Source of the DNA: JACKHO01 sp041398745
GTDB lineage: Bacteria; Planctomycetota; Planctomycetia; Planctomycetales; Planctomycetaceae
Assembly: GCA_041398745.1 (NCBI GenBank)
Contig: JAWKUB010000015.1
Location: 10,107 to 74,106, forward strand
Direction: 5' to 3'
DNA length: 64,000 nucleotides
Under the pieces are notes generated by a model, which was given only the letters and a program-made list of their open reading frames with translations, had not been told where the DNA came from and made no database searches. This document shows, piece after piece, positions 20,060-28,749 of the stretch (position 1 is the first letter of the stretch; each line of letters opens with the position of its first letter). The translations under genes were made by a program, and so were the position numbers.

Positions 20060-20646
20060 AATCGCGGCCAGCAGATTGAGCGTGGTGTCGCCATCGACGG
20101 GAAGGCCACGCAACCAGCGGGTGAACTGGTGGACCATCAGTCCGGCCGCGATACTGGCTGCGTAGATCGTGCTACGGGACGTGCAGCTACCGGTCTGAGC
20201 ATCTGCTGGGGTAAACAACGTGTTGGCGTAGCGGCCGAATGTGTCGGCATCGCTCGCGGCGAGAATACGAATCGTCTCGCCCAACATTCGCCCGTCTGCC
20301 CAGAACCGGCAGCGGTTAGCGACCGATCGCCAGATAGCAGCCCGCGCAGAGATTGAATCGACACAGCAAAACACCGCTTCCCCGATTTGCTGCTTTGCAC
20401 GGTAGCAATCCTGGATCGTCGCAACGTGAATCGAAGTATCCAGTCGACGAATTGCTGCAGCCGTTGCAAGCACTTTCGGCTGGCCTACATCGTTAGCCGT
20501 GTAGCCTTGGGTCGTGACGTTCGTCACATCCACTGCGTCAAAATCGACCAACTGAATGCGCGTTGCGCCAATGGCAGCGAGTTGCAACGCCACTTGACGA
20601 CCAATGGCGCCGACGCCGATGACGGTGGCGCGCGGACGGTATGTGG
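20060..20646 (-). pseudogene. ThiF/E1-like ubiquitin-activating family gene, start codon and tail lost
   Basis: The recognisable part encodes ATVIGVGAIGRQVALQLAAIG (nucleotide-binding GxGxxG), QLVDFDAVDVTNVTTQGY, a CVDSISARAAIW helix, and GSCTSRSTIYAASIAAG with a candidate catalytic Cys, as in adenylyltransferases that activate ubiquitin-like or sulfur-carrier proteins. In this frame no ATG, GTG or TTG exists before the GxGxxG motif; the first is a GTG at 20593, inside the fold. At the natural start position the sequence is GTAA across the stop of the upstream ubiquitin-like gene. After LNLLAAI the family match ends, and the frame runs on without homology to 19541, across the end of the opposite DUF1501 gene. 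Most likely a dead gene. Confidence 0.65.
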
Positions 20647-20871
20647 TTACGAGTTCGCGCCCTCGATCTTCGTCGGCGTGATGGAGATGCGATCGCCTTC
20701 ACGCAAAACCTGGTCCGCAGGGCAAGGCTGACGATTAACGCGGATCAGATAGTGACTCGGCTTGGTGGAGCCGATCTGACGCTCGAACAGTTGGGTGACT
20801 GTCGTGCCATCTGCGACGTCCACGTCGTCAGCGAAGCCGCCACCGTCGTTGTTGATGACCATAATCTTCAT
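20647..20871 (-). CDS. Ubiquitin-like (ThiS/MoaD-type) small protein
   Basis: 74 residues with an AAGGA ribosome site 6 bp before the ATG. The sequence reads as a beta-grasp: MKIMVINND, DVDVADGTTVTQLFERQI, SHYLIRVNRQP and DQVLREGDRISITPTKIEG, close in layout to ThiS/MoaD. It ends in IEGANS and lacks the C-terminal Gly-Gly used for thiocarboxylation or conjugation, so it would need trimming or act without conjugation. The next gene downstream is a ThiF/E1-like enzyme whose frame overlaps this stop, the arrangement of prokaryotic ubiquitin-like modules. It is one of the few apparently intact genes of the island. Confidence 0.75.
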   Translation of the reverse strand: MKIMVINNDGGGFADDVDVADGTTVTQLFERQIGSTKPSHYLIRVNRQPCPADQVLREGDRISITPTKIEGANS

Positions 20872-21086
20872 ATGGGTCCTTTCGTGCGTTGTCTTGAGTG
20901 GGAAATCGATATCGTCGGAATCAAGTTGGTTGCCGCACCTGCCGTCGTCGCTTTCGACGTCGCGAGGCGGTTTTCACTTCGCGCCCTCCTCGCTGTTGGC
21001 CACCGCGCAATTGCTTTAGCACGTTCGAATCAACGTCGAAAGCGGAATCATCTGTCGTGGCGGCAACGCTAAGTTGATGTCGTTGC

Positions 21087-21476
21087 TCAAGCGACGGCCG
21101 GTTCATAGCGCGGCCTCCGCGTGCCTGTTTCGTGACGCTGGGCCTCCAATTCGTCCCAGTCGATAACGTAGGGTCCATGTTCCTCCGGCTCGGGATAGGG
21201 CAAGCTGAGCGACGTCCAGTAGGAACGCGTGCGATTCCGAACCGACGTCACCGCCTTGAACCGCGCGTGCTTGGTGTCAAGCAGCTTCTTGCCGGCGCTG
21301 AGAAACTCGCCCTCGGCTCCAAACGATTCGGCCGCCAAGGCCTTCTGCGCCGTCGAAAGCGTTTTTCGTGTGCCGAGCCAGGTGAAGCTGACGCGTGTGG
21401 CGCACATCGTCGCCCGCATCCGATTGGCCGGGCTGGTGCAGTGCGTGGGTGGTTGTGTTGTTGAAGTTGGTGTCAT
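21087..21476 (-). CDS. Island protein fragment with a foreign C-terminus
   Basis: 129 codons; ATG preceded by GGAGAGG. Residues ~28-97 (SFTWLGTRKTLSTAQKALAA, GAEGEFLSAGKKLLDTKHARFKAV, SYWTSLSLPYPEP) look like the N-terminal part of a longer conserved protein that I associate with planctomycete mobile islands also carrying AAA ATPases and ubiquitin-like genes; I know no function for it. After PYPEP the expected continuation is absent and a 32-residue tail (EEHGPYVIDWDELEAQRHET...) follows, probably the end of another gene joined by deletion. Made as a protein it would be a chimera. Confidence 0.5.
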   Translation of the reverse strand: MTPTSTTQPPTHCTSPANRMRATMCATRVSFTWLGTRKTLSTAQKALAAESFGAEGEFLSAGKKLLDTKHARFKAVTSVRNRTRSYWTSLSLPYPEPEEHGPYVIDWDELEAQRHETGTRRPRYEPAVA

Positions 21477-21503
21477 GGCCTCTCCGATATGATTGATGTG
21501 TGG

Positions 21504-21860
21504 TTAGTTGACACTGGGATCGCGGGGAATCTTCCGCCGCGACTTGCCTTGTGAGCCGCTCGTGTTGGTGTAGATGCCTGACTTGTCTGCCGACAGGCAG
21601 CGACGGAGTTTCGTCATCCGCCATCGCACTCAATGCTCGGACTGCGGCCAGCGGATCGGATCCCGCCATATCAGTGGTGTCGCTGTCCGTACCTCCCGAT
21701 AGCCGCAATCCCAGGTCGACATCCCAAGTTGCCATCTTCCCTTGCTCGCTGTGGCACAGCCGCGAGATTTCCATAGCGCGTCCTCGTGTTCGAAGCTCTG
21801 AATCCAAATGCCGGCGAAGCACGCGCGCACGTTCTCAGCCAGCCGCTCTGAAAGCGTCAT
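21504..21860 (-). pseudogene. AAA-ATPase N-terminal fragment, frameshifted
   Basis: From ATG 21860 the frame reads MTLSERLAENVRACFAGIWI then QSFEHEDAL. The match continues one frame over at about 21773 with MEISRLCHSEQGKMATWDVD and SDPLAAVRALSAMADDETPSL, so a one-base loss sits in GCGCTATGG. This is the N-terminal segment of Ycf46-like AAA proteins found near DUF1257 genes (recalled family context). The Walker A/B part is missing: after ETPSL comes an unrelated tail which, in a third frame, ends SRRKIPRDPSVN and stop at 21504. A fragment with at least one indel and one large deletion. Confidence 0.6.
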
Positions 21861-21913
21861 GGTTTATTCCTTGAGACAATGTGGTGTGGGGATGGTGACC
21901 GTTTGAGATGCGA

Positions 21914-22315
21914 TCACCGAGATTCAGCCAAGCCGCCGATTGCCTTCAACCACGAGGCGATTTCGCCTTCGGTGTCGCGCTCACACAGCAAGTCAACCGT
22001 CATTTGGTCAGCCACTTTCGTGTTGAGCCAGCGTTTGGCCCGGTGGGTCAAACGGTTGCGAGCGCGGCGTGTAAGAAGTTCCCAGGGAGTTTCGAAGAGG
22101 CTGCGTTGATGAAGCTGCTTAGCAACAAACTCCGCCGCGGGGTCGAAGTCGTCAAAGTCGACTTCGATTTCACCAGCCGTGCGAATCGCCTCGGGATGTA
22201 GATAGTTTTCCAGGCTGCGTTTGCCTGTCAGGACTGCCCGACAATGCGGGCGGCGGTTAATCACTTCGGCGGCTTCGCCCCGAACGTCGGTCTCGACGGA
22301 AACGATGTGCGACAT
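21914..22315 (-). CDS. Chimeric ORF: DUF1257 start fused to an unrelated C-terminal tail
   Basis: 133 codons from ATG 22315, which has GGGAGG six bases upstream; the frame is open from 22330. The first 12 residues MSHIVSVETDVR are the conserved beginning of DUF1257 (Ycf35-like) proteins, but that domain stops there. The rest (HCRAVLTGKRSLENYLHPEAI, RARNRLTHRAKRWLNTKVAD, ERDTEGEIASWLKAIGGL) looks like the end of a different, larger protein that I do not firmly recognise (possibly an ATPase/toprim-type nuclease). The simplest reading is an in-frame deletion joining two island genes. A Ycf46-like AAA fragment follows, as expected next to DUF1257. Confidence 0.55.
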   Translation of the reverse strand: MSHIVSVETDVRGEAAEVINRRPHCRAVLTGKRSLENYLHPEAIRTAGEIEVDFDDFDPAAEFVAKQLHQRSLFETPWELLTRRARNRLTHRAKRWLNTKVADQMTVDLLCERDTEGEIASWLKAIGGLAESR

Positions 22316-22350
22316 ATGCATGCCTCCCATGTTGATGTGTAGTGGTTTAG

Positions 22351-23914
22351 TCAGGTCGAACGATCGGCATGATCTGAATCGTCGGGCGAACGCGAAACGT
22401 CACGCTCCGCACGCAGGCCAATGGCGCGGACGCCGTCGGTACGCAGCAGCAGCAACGGTCGGTCAGCAACGAGGTCTTCGAGCAAGACTTCGGCGACCGC
22501 TTGATCGTCTGCGGGTTCGACGCGACGCGTGAGCAGATACCAGCACAGAACCAGCGGTAATAGGCAGGCCAACAGCAAGCCGATGTTGGCGATTGCCGCC
22601 GCGACGATCGGGTCCAGGCGACGTTTGGCGGCCAGGTCACGGCGTTCGGCCGAATTGCAGGGGCAGAGATCGCCGTTTTTGCAATGCATGCCCTTGTTGC
22701 CAGCGCCGGTCTGGTGAAAACGCTCTTCGCAGCGGGCACAGCAGAAAAACTCAACGACCAGATCCCAGAGGTGCGGGTCCTTGTCCTTCTTGGGACCACG
22801 CGGCGCCTGCTTCAACTCGGCCAGCCGCCGCTGGACGGCGAAGAACAACTCATCATCGACGATGCGAAGCTCCTCGCAGAGGAAACTCTCCACCTCGCTG
22901 TCGGGTTGTTCAATCTGCCGCGAGTAGTCCCGCTTGGTCGAAAACTCGTTCCGCTTGCGGCCAAACTCCTAGCGACCGGTGTACGCAATCCGCGAGAGCA
23001 TGCGGCGGTAGGCGTTATAGGTCATGTAACCTTTGGTCGAGCGCGGATCAGCCGGGCCGCCATCGGCGACCCTTCCGCCAACCCTGCTTGATCGGCATGC
23101 CATCGCGGATTAGCTTGTAGTGCTCCACGATCATCTCAGCCACATCCGGTCCGTCGTCCGAGTCTTCAGACCTCGACTCGTCGGACTCTTCGGGAGATTT
23201 CCGATCCACTTCCGGCACGGTGCGTGTCAGTCCGCGATTGGTCGTCGGAGCGTCCGGCAGTTCCTTGCGACGGTAGCCGACCGGCAGGGCGCCGACCGTG
23301 TAGCCGCGAGCGAACAGACCCTTCAGACCGGCGCGAACGTGGTCGGCCGTCGCTTCGATCACCATGTCGTCCACGATCCCGTGGACCTGGAACAGCATCC
23401 GCCAGGCTTTCGTGTCGGACGTGTCGATCCCCTGCGTGACCGAGATCGCTCGCAAGCCTTCCTCGACCACTTCCTGCTGGATCAACTGGTAGCCTTTGAA
23501 GGCCTGACGATAGAGGCGCGACGCCTTGAACACCAGCAGCACGGTCGCGTACCGATTCTTGAGAATTAACAGCATGCGATCCAGACCTTCGCGACGAGCC
23601 CGGTAACCGCGTTGCGCTTCATCGACGCACACGAACTCTGGAGGGCAGTAAATGCCCTTGGTGGCTGCGTGCTGGACGCTGGTCCGCACCTGATGGGACG
23701 TGCTGTGCTGCCGCTTCGAACTGAAGCGACTGTAAATCGTGCCGATGTCGAGTCCTTGTCCCAACGCCCAGGCGATCCGCTCGGCAAGCGGAGCGGCGGG
23801 ATCGAAACCGGAGAGGTCGATGTCGGTTTTTTCGGCGGCCTCTTGCCACCACTCGTGAATGTCGCGGGCGAGTTCTTGATTGGCAGCGCCCGCATCAGGA
23901 AGTTGAAAAGCCAT
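22351..23914 (-). pseudogene. Serine recombinase, inactivated, fused to a small membrane-protein tail
   Basis: ATG 23914 has GGAGGG upstream. The resolvase domain shows GTIYSRFSSKRQHST (catalytic Ser region), FVCVDEAQRGYRARREGLDRM, VLLVFKASRLYRQ and RMLFQVHGIVDDM. At about 23090 the frame shifts; the recombinase match goes on as DPRSTKGYMTYNAYRRMLS, then hits an in-frame TAG (plus-strand 22969-22971) before EFGRKRNEFSTKRDYSRQ. A zinc-ribbon follows (CCARCEERFHQTG, MHCKNGDLCPCNS). From about 22620 the recombinase is replaced by AAAIANIGLLLACLLPLVLC and a tail resembling a small single-span membrane protein. So it has one frameshift, one nonsense codon and one deletion fusion, and is inactive. 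Confidence 0.8.
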
Positions 23915-24213
23915 GATTCGGCCCTCCATTAGTTGTGCTGAGCGATAGCGCCGCTTTCTGGCGGCGTACCCATAAGGCAACCGCGCCTCAAGGTCGCATC
24001 AAGATTGACGGCCAGGAACTGGACCGCTTGTTGGAACTGATGTTTGTCTCGCCCAAGTCGCAACCAATTCGACGAGCATTACCCAAAAAGACCTCGATGC
24101 AGCACATCACCACCAAACTGGGACGGCCCGACCACTGATGTGCCCGCGGCAGCGAGCGACATGAACTAAACCCTTGGCGGCAAGCCCTTCGCACGGCAAT
24201 GCGAGGGCCAATG

Positions 24214-24248
24214 AAACCCGGCCCGGTTTATAACCGGGCCGGGTTTTT
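24214..24248 (+). terminator. Strong intrinsic terminator-like hairpin
   Basis: A 15-bp perfect stem (AAACCCGGCCCGGTT ... AACCGGGCCGGGTTT) with a TAT loop runs directly into a T-run on the plus strand. No plus-strand gene ends close by, which is odd: both neighbours are minus-strand recombinase genes. It may insulate the host side from the island or be left from a deleted gene. Confidence 0.7.
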
Positions 24249-24560
24249 GTTCGCCCAACAGTTAAGCCATCACCGTGTTAGACTCTGCAAGTTGGTCGGC
24301 CGACTATCGGACAGTCGCGGCAATCGATCAATTTGCGATCGATCGTTGTGTTCCGGGTGGTGCGTCGAAAACGCCCGCTCGGATGGCCAACAAGATAGCA
24401 TGAGTATCGAATCCGTTGGCGGCAGGTTTTACTGCGCTGCAATGCGAAGAACGACACCCGCATCAGAGTCAAACCCGATGCAGGTTTGCTCACGTAATTG
24501 CTAAGCCGAGAGCCTTCACCTTACTTGACGCAAAATCGCTGTCAGTCTAGCACCGAGGGA
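24249..24560. other. Intergenic, no gene seen
   Basis: 312 bases between the hairpin and the end of the tyrosine recombinase gene. Short open frames on both strands lack ribosome sites and family motifs. Candidate place for an attachment site or deleted cargo, but I could not find a matching repeat elsewhere. Confidence 0.4.
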
Positions 24561-25739
24561 TTAACCTGCCTTTCGCTTGGCAGGTTTCTTGCCCAAGGCT
24601 GCCCAGAGTGGGTCGTTGTACTGATCGGCCCACGCCGCGTAGTGATCCCAACAGACTTTGGGCGTGTTCCCCATCAGCCCCGCGAGCACCTCGATCGTGA
24701 CCGGCACACCGGTGTAGTACCCGCTCAGCGTGCGCTTCGCGAAGGTGTGACGACACGTGTACATGCAGCGGTCATCGGGCAGTTTCAGTTTACGTTTCAA
24801 TTCGAGAAGCCGTTGCACACCGTTGCAACGCTTCCACTGACGACCCCGCGTCGTGCGAAACAGCGGAGTCCCGCTTCCCTTTGGTGCCGTCAGCATCAAC
24901 TGCCGCGTTATCGACTCCATCTCATCGCAAAGCATGATGCGTCGATCCTTGCCAGTCTTCTTGGCGCTCTTGTGACTGTGACCTCCATCGGCAGTTCGAG
25001 CTTTCAGCAGGTAAAACATGCCCTGCGGCGTTTCGACAACGTGATCGGCGGTGACTTTCGCCAATTCGGAGTATGGCCTTGCCCCCGTCAGGAGGCACGC
25101 CTTGATGAAAAGGCCATGGGCTTCGTCCGCTGCTTCAAGAATGGCCGTCTCTTCCTCGGGTGTGAACGCCGTCACGCGCGGCGTTGCGGTCGGCTTCTGG
25201 TATCCCGCCACCGGATTCGATTCGAGATCGTCGAACTTGCAACAGAAATTGAATGCTGCCTTCACAGACGCAATTACGTTGCGCTGCGTGTTGTGGTTCC
25301 ACGACTTGTGCTTCTGAATCCAAGTCCGTAGATGCTTCTTCTGAAACTCTTCGACCTTCAACGCACCACAGTAGCCACACAAATCGTTCAGCCACTTCTC
25401 GACCAGTTTGGCCCATTCGAGCGTCGCTGACTGATGCAGGTCCGCGAGGTAGATTTCACAGACTTTCGCGACAGTCCATTCGCCCGATGACGTTGTTGGC
25501 TGTGGGCTCAATTCGTCGACGAGTTTCACGCGAGCGAGGGCCAGTCTCGCGGCTTCCTTGTTCTCTTTGCCACGAACACGTTCGCCTTGCTCATCAAAGA
25601 GGGGTACACGTTTCCTTGTTCCCGGCTCTGTGTAATACCAGCAGTCCGTCTGCTTCCAATGCCAGGCAGATCCAATGCTGCTGGCGACGTTGTTTTCGAT
25701 TCCTTGCCATTGGTCATTTGTCCTTTCGTTGCTGACCAC
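24561..25739 (-). CDS. Tyrosine recombinase (phage-type integrase)
   Basis: 392 residues if started at the GTG at 25739; the frame is open further up to 25928 with composition unlike a protein, so the true start is uncertain. An SAM-like core-binding domain (~60-190; ATLEWAKLVEKWLNDL, WNHNTQRNVIASVKAAFNF) is followed by the catalytic domain with TGARPYSEL (first Arg), the Lys-bearing beta strands, CRHTFAKRT (second Arg, near 330) and WDHYAAW (Tyr nucleophile near 367). The His of the usual HxxR box is replaced by Tyr (YTCR). All catalytic residues otherwise look present, so this may be the only functional recombinase of the island. It sits at the island edge facing inward, as integrases often do. 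Confidence 0.85.
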   Translation of the reverse strand: MVSNERTNDQWQGIENNVASSIGSAWHWKQTDCWYYTEPGTRKRVPLFDEQGERVRGKENKEAARLALARVKLVDELSPQPTTSSGEWTVAKVCEIYLADLHQSATLEWAKLVEKWLNDLCGYCGALKVEEFQKKHLRTWIQKHKSWNHNTQRNVIASVKAAFNFCCKFDDLESNPVAGYQKPTATPRVTAFTPEEETAILEAADEAHGLFIKACLLTGARPYSELAKVTADHVVETPQGMFYLLKARTADGGHSHKSAKKTGKDRRIMLCDEMESITRQLMLTAPKGSGTPLFRTTRGRQWKRCNGVQRLLELKRKLKLPDDRCMYTCRHTFAKRTLSGYYTGVPVTIEVLAGLMGNTPKVCWDHYAAWADQYNDPLWAALGKKPAKRKAG

Positions 25740-25831
25740 GACCCAGCGGAGCTGTGGGCCCGCCGCTGAGAATTGACTGTGGAAATTGTGGGGAAGACAA
25801 TGAAGGCGGAACCGGTTTCGGTTCCTTGCCG

Positions 25832-25877
25832 CCAAGGGGCCGCCAAACGGGTTGCCGCCCGTGGCCCCTTGGTCTTT
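25832..25877 (+). terminator. Hairpin with T-run upstream of the sulfatase gene
   Basis: CCAAGGGGCC (25832-25841) pairs with GGCCCCTTGG (25863-25872); an inner ACGGG/CCCGT stem lies inside the loop; TCTTTTT follows. It looks like a plus-strand terminator, but no plus-strand gene ends before it. Together with 24214-24248 it brackets the integrase gene. Confidence 0.5.
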
Positions 25878-25954
25878 TTGCGCACCGATAGCGCAGTGGT
25901 GAGCGAGCGAGAATCGAGCGCAGCGCACGCGCGATGAGAAATCGAGGATTCATC

Positions 25955-27673
25955 ATGTTTCAATTCCTTGCCATAACGCAGGCCGGTTGCCGCCGCTCAT
26001 TCCCGCGTCATTTGCTACACAGAACAACTACACTGGCCAGTTCGGCCGTTGCAGTGCTCGTTGCGCAAGTAATATGTACGCAAACAGTTAACGCCGACCA
26101 AGCCTCACGCCCAAACATCGTTTTGATCATGGCCGACGACCTCGGCTACGGAGATTTGGCGTGCTACGGGAATTCCGTTGTTGAAACTCCAGCAATTGAC
26201 GCGTTGGCCCGTAGTGGGGCGAGGCTTACTCAACATTACGCGCCATCGCCTCTTTGTGCTCCGTCTCGGGCGGGGTATCTGACCGGTCGGTTTAACCATC
26301 GGACAGGCGCTGTGGATGTTCCCAGTAACCGGGGACTCGACCGCATCGCACTCTCGGAACTCACATTCGGCGACTACTTTCGCCATGCCGGATACCGCAC
26401 GGCACTCATTGGAAAATGGCATAATGGCCTGTACTGCCGCGACTATTTGCCACGCCAGCGCGGGTTTGACTTGTTCTTCGGTTTCCCCAACGGTGGACAG
26501 GATTACTGGAGATGGAATTTGTTGCGGAATGACGTTCACGTCCCACATGATGGACGCTACTTGACTGACGTCTTCAACGACGAAGCCATCAAATTCATTG
26601 CCCAATGTACAAACCAGAAACAACCATTTGCTCTGTTTCTGGCGCATCACACGCCGCATATGCCGTTTCAGGCTCCTGAGGAACTTGTCACGAAGTACCG
26701 TAAGAAGCTTGGTGATAAATCGCTCGGAAATGTCGCCATCATTTACGCCATGATTGAAGCAATGGACGTCGGGCTCGCGCGACTGTTCCAAACGCTCGAT
26801 GAATTTGGAATCCGAGACGAAACCATTATCGTGTTCACCAGCGACAACGGCGCTCAGTTCGGGAAAGTCGACGGCCTGACAACGCAGCGATTTCACGACG
26901 GGCTCTCGGGCAACAAAGGTGACGTCGGCGAGCAGGGAATTCGTGTTCCAGCCATTGTGTCGTGGCCCGGGCGCATCCCCGGCGAACACGTCATTGACAC
27001 TCCCATTCATGGTTGCGACTGGTTACCGACGTTGTTTGCGTTGACCGGAAGCAATCTTCCACCGGATGCGAAGCCGCTCGACGGACAAAATATTCTTCCA
27101 ATCCTTCGCGGCGAATCAGATTCACAAGCGCCTGAACGGCCGCTCTACTTTCAAAAGAACCGTTACCTGCCGGTCGCTCACAGTGACGGGGCCGTTCGAC
27201 AGGGAGAGTGGAAGCTCGTCTGGCCGGGTATCCCCAGCACCATGCGAAAAGACTCGGGCCGCGATAATCCTTCGTACTTGCGTGGGATCACAAATCCTCA
27301 CTGGGAAATGCCGCTTGACCGTGAACTGGCAGATACCGACGAGACCAAATCACCAACACCAAAACTGTTTAACCTGAACGTTGATCCCGGCGAGCGCATC
27401 GATGTCGCTGCACAGCATCCAGAATTAGTGCAACGGCTCAGTAGTGACTATGACGCCTGGTTCGCGGAGGTTATGCATGAATGGCGAACATCGCGATACG
27501 ATATCCTGGACCACGACCGCATGTATTGGAAGGACCGTACGCAGCCTGATCCCCGTTCGCTATTCGATGACTACTGGCTCTGGCGCTATGCCCCGCCCGA
27601 AGCAAAACCTCAGACAACCAATCCGCTGAAGGTGTTTCACGGCTACTGGTCGAATGAGGATGCTTCGCAGTGA
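25955..27673 (+). CDS. Secreted sulfatase (arylsulfatase family)
   Basis: 572 residues from ATG 25955, preceded by GAGGA; an in-frame ATG at 25934 is the alternative. Signal peptide to about residue 47. The sulfatase core starts RPNIVLIMADDLGYGDLACYG (metal-binding Asp pair) and has the formylglycine signature LCAPSRAGYLTGR, with Cys at residue 101 as the modified residue; so it would need a formylglycine-generating enzyme, not seen here. Further motifs: TALIGKWHNG, HHTPHMPFQ, FTSDNGAQFG (metal ligands Asp-Asn). C-terminal sulfatase subdomain from about 450. Planctomycetes carry many such enzymes for sulfated polysaccharides; the substrate is not predictable here. It stands alone, next to the mobile island. 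Confidence 0.92.
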   Translation: MFQFLAITQAGCRRSFPRHLLHRTTTLASSAVAVLVAQVICTQTVNADQASRPNIVLIMADDLGYGDLACYGNSVVETPAIDALARSGARLTQHYAPSPLCAPSRAGYLTGRFNHRTGAVDVPSNRGLDRIALSELTFGDYFRHAGYRTALIGKWHNGLYCRDYLPRQRGFDLFFGFPNGGQDYWRWNLLRNDVHVPHDGRYLTDVFNDEAIKFIAQCTNQKQPFALFLAHHTPHMPFQAPEELVTKYRKKLGDKSLGNVAIIYAMIEAMDVGLARLFQTLDEFGIRDETIIVFTSDNGAQFGKVDGLTTQRFHDGLSGNKGDVGEQGIRVPAIVSWPGRIPGEHVIDTPIHGCDWLPTLFALTGSNLPPDAKPLDGQNILPILRGESDSQAPERPLYFQKNRYLPVAHSDGAVRQGEWKLVWPGIPSTMRKDSGRDNPSYLRGITNPHWEMPLDRELADTDETKSPTPKLFNLNVDPGERIDVAAQHPELVQRLSSDYDAWFAEVMHEWRTSRYDILDHDRMYWKDRTQPDPRSLFDDYWLWRYAPPEAKPQTTNPLKVFHGYWSNEDASQ

Positions 27674-27681
27674 AATGCAGA

Positions 27682-28599
27682 CTACTCGAGGTCGTAAAGC
27701 TGATCCTGAAGAGCCGAATCACCCAGGACTCCCTCAGTGGTGTAACCTAAACGCTTCTCTTCCATGAGAGTCGCTTGATCGGGCGAGATGAAATTATTCC
27801 CTGGCACGTTGATCAGGAATTCACGCCCCATGGTCTCAACGTGACCATCGAGGAATGCGACATTCGCGGTGTCGCCGCCATGTCGAAAATGCGTCGTGGG
27901 ATAGTTGTTGCTCGGTGGTTCCAACAGCCAGCACTCTTCAAATCCGAGCTGCGGAAATCCAACCGCCTGGGCACAATCGGCGAAAGCAATTGTGCGAGTC
28001 ATTTGCGTGACGTCGCGAAAGCGATGGGTCAGCGGCTGCGTGCTTGGAGCAGGAGCCCAGGTGGGAGGCAGCCATTCAATTGCTGAAGTACGCGACAGAA
28101 AATAGCCGTTGAATCCATAACCACTCGCGGGCTTGCCAAAACGCATGTTATCCATTTGCGATGGACCGAAATTGGGGCATTGAAACGCCAGATAGCTTGT
28201 CTCGATATACGGAGCCAATGGCCCTTTGGTGTAATCGAGCTGCATCGCTGGATTCGGTTCGTCGTAGTTCACCAGACCGAACCAGAACTGAGCCTTCCCC
28301 TGTGGACCAGTGAACGTAGCGAGGTATTCAGTCCGCTGAACATCTTCCACGACATAGGGAACCACGTGTTCGTAGTGCGAGTCAGCATAATTGTGCATCG
28401 CCAGCACGAGTTGCTTCAGGTTGTTGCGGCACTGGGTGCGCCGCGCCGCCTCTCGCGCTTGTTGAACTGCCGGAAGCAGCAGTGCAATGAGCACGGCAAT
28501 AATGGCAATCACAACCAATAGTTCGATGAGTGTAAACGCCCGTCGCCGTCTTGGTGTGCGATGTAAAGCGCAGCCCGAACCACAATTCCAAATCCACAT
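27682..28599 (-). CDS. DUF1559 protein with type IV prepilin-like N-terminus
   Basis: 305 residues from ATG 28599, chosen for a GGAG ribosome site 7 bp upstream; the frame is open to 28656. The basic leader followed by RRAFTLIELLVVIAIIAVLI is a prepilin cleavage/N-methylation motif with its hydrophobic helix, then LLPAVQQAREAARRTQC, the standard DUF1559 start. The C-terminus has the family FRHGGDTANVAFLDGHVETMGR motif. DUF1559 proteins are abundant planctomycete pseudopilins of unknown role, thought to be exported through a type II/IV-pilus-like route. This copy is preceded by a cobalamin riboswitch, so its expression is probably linked to vitamin B12 status. It converges with the sulfatase gene (8 bp gap). 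Confidence 0.9.
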   Translation of the reverse strand: MWIWNCGSGCALHRTPRRRRAFTLIELLVVIAIIAVLIALLLPAVQQAREAARRTQCRNNLKQLVLAMHNYADSHYEHVVPYVVEDVQRTEYLATFTGPQGKAQFWFGLVNYDEPNPAMQLDYTKGPLAPYIETSYLAFQCPNFGPSQMDNMRFGKPASGYGFNGYFLSRTSAIEWLPPTWAPAPSTQPLTHRFRDVTQMTRTIAFADCAQAVGFPQLGFEECWLLEPPSNNYPTTHFRHGGDTANVAFLDGHVETMGREFLINVPGNNFISPDQATLMEEKRLGYTTEGVLGDSALQDQLYDLE

Positions 28600-28749
28600 G
28601 ACAATCTCCGTTGCCTGATGCCGCACTTCCCAGAAATTGACAGGGAGAATGGGCAATTGTGAACGAAGCCGCGCGAAGCAAGAACCGGACCGAATGCCGT
28701 AGCATCCTGCCGGACCGAGTCTGTTCTCCGCAGACTTTCATTCAGGTGA

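Noticed and set aside
20921..21178. 85-codon minus-strand ORF between the ubiquitin-like gene and the 129-codon ORF
   Set aside because: Very Arg/Gly-rich, overlaps the 129-codon ORF, no clear ribosome site or family motif.
19868..22330. PRTRC cassette (ParB-related, ThiF-related)
   Set aside because: A ThiF-like gene and a small protein are present, but the small protein is ThiS/MoaD-like and no other PRTRC member is seen.
28382..28741. 119-codon minus-strand ORF starting just after the riboswitch
   Set aside because: It overlaps the DUF1559 start in another frame and shows no protein-like pattern, so it is unlikely to be the regulated gene.
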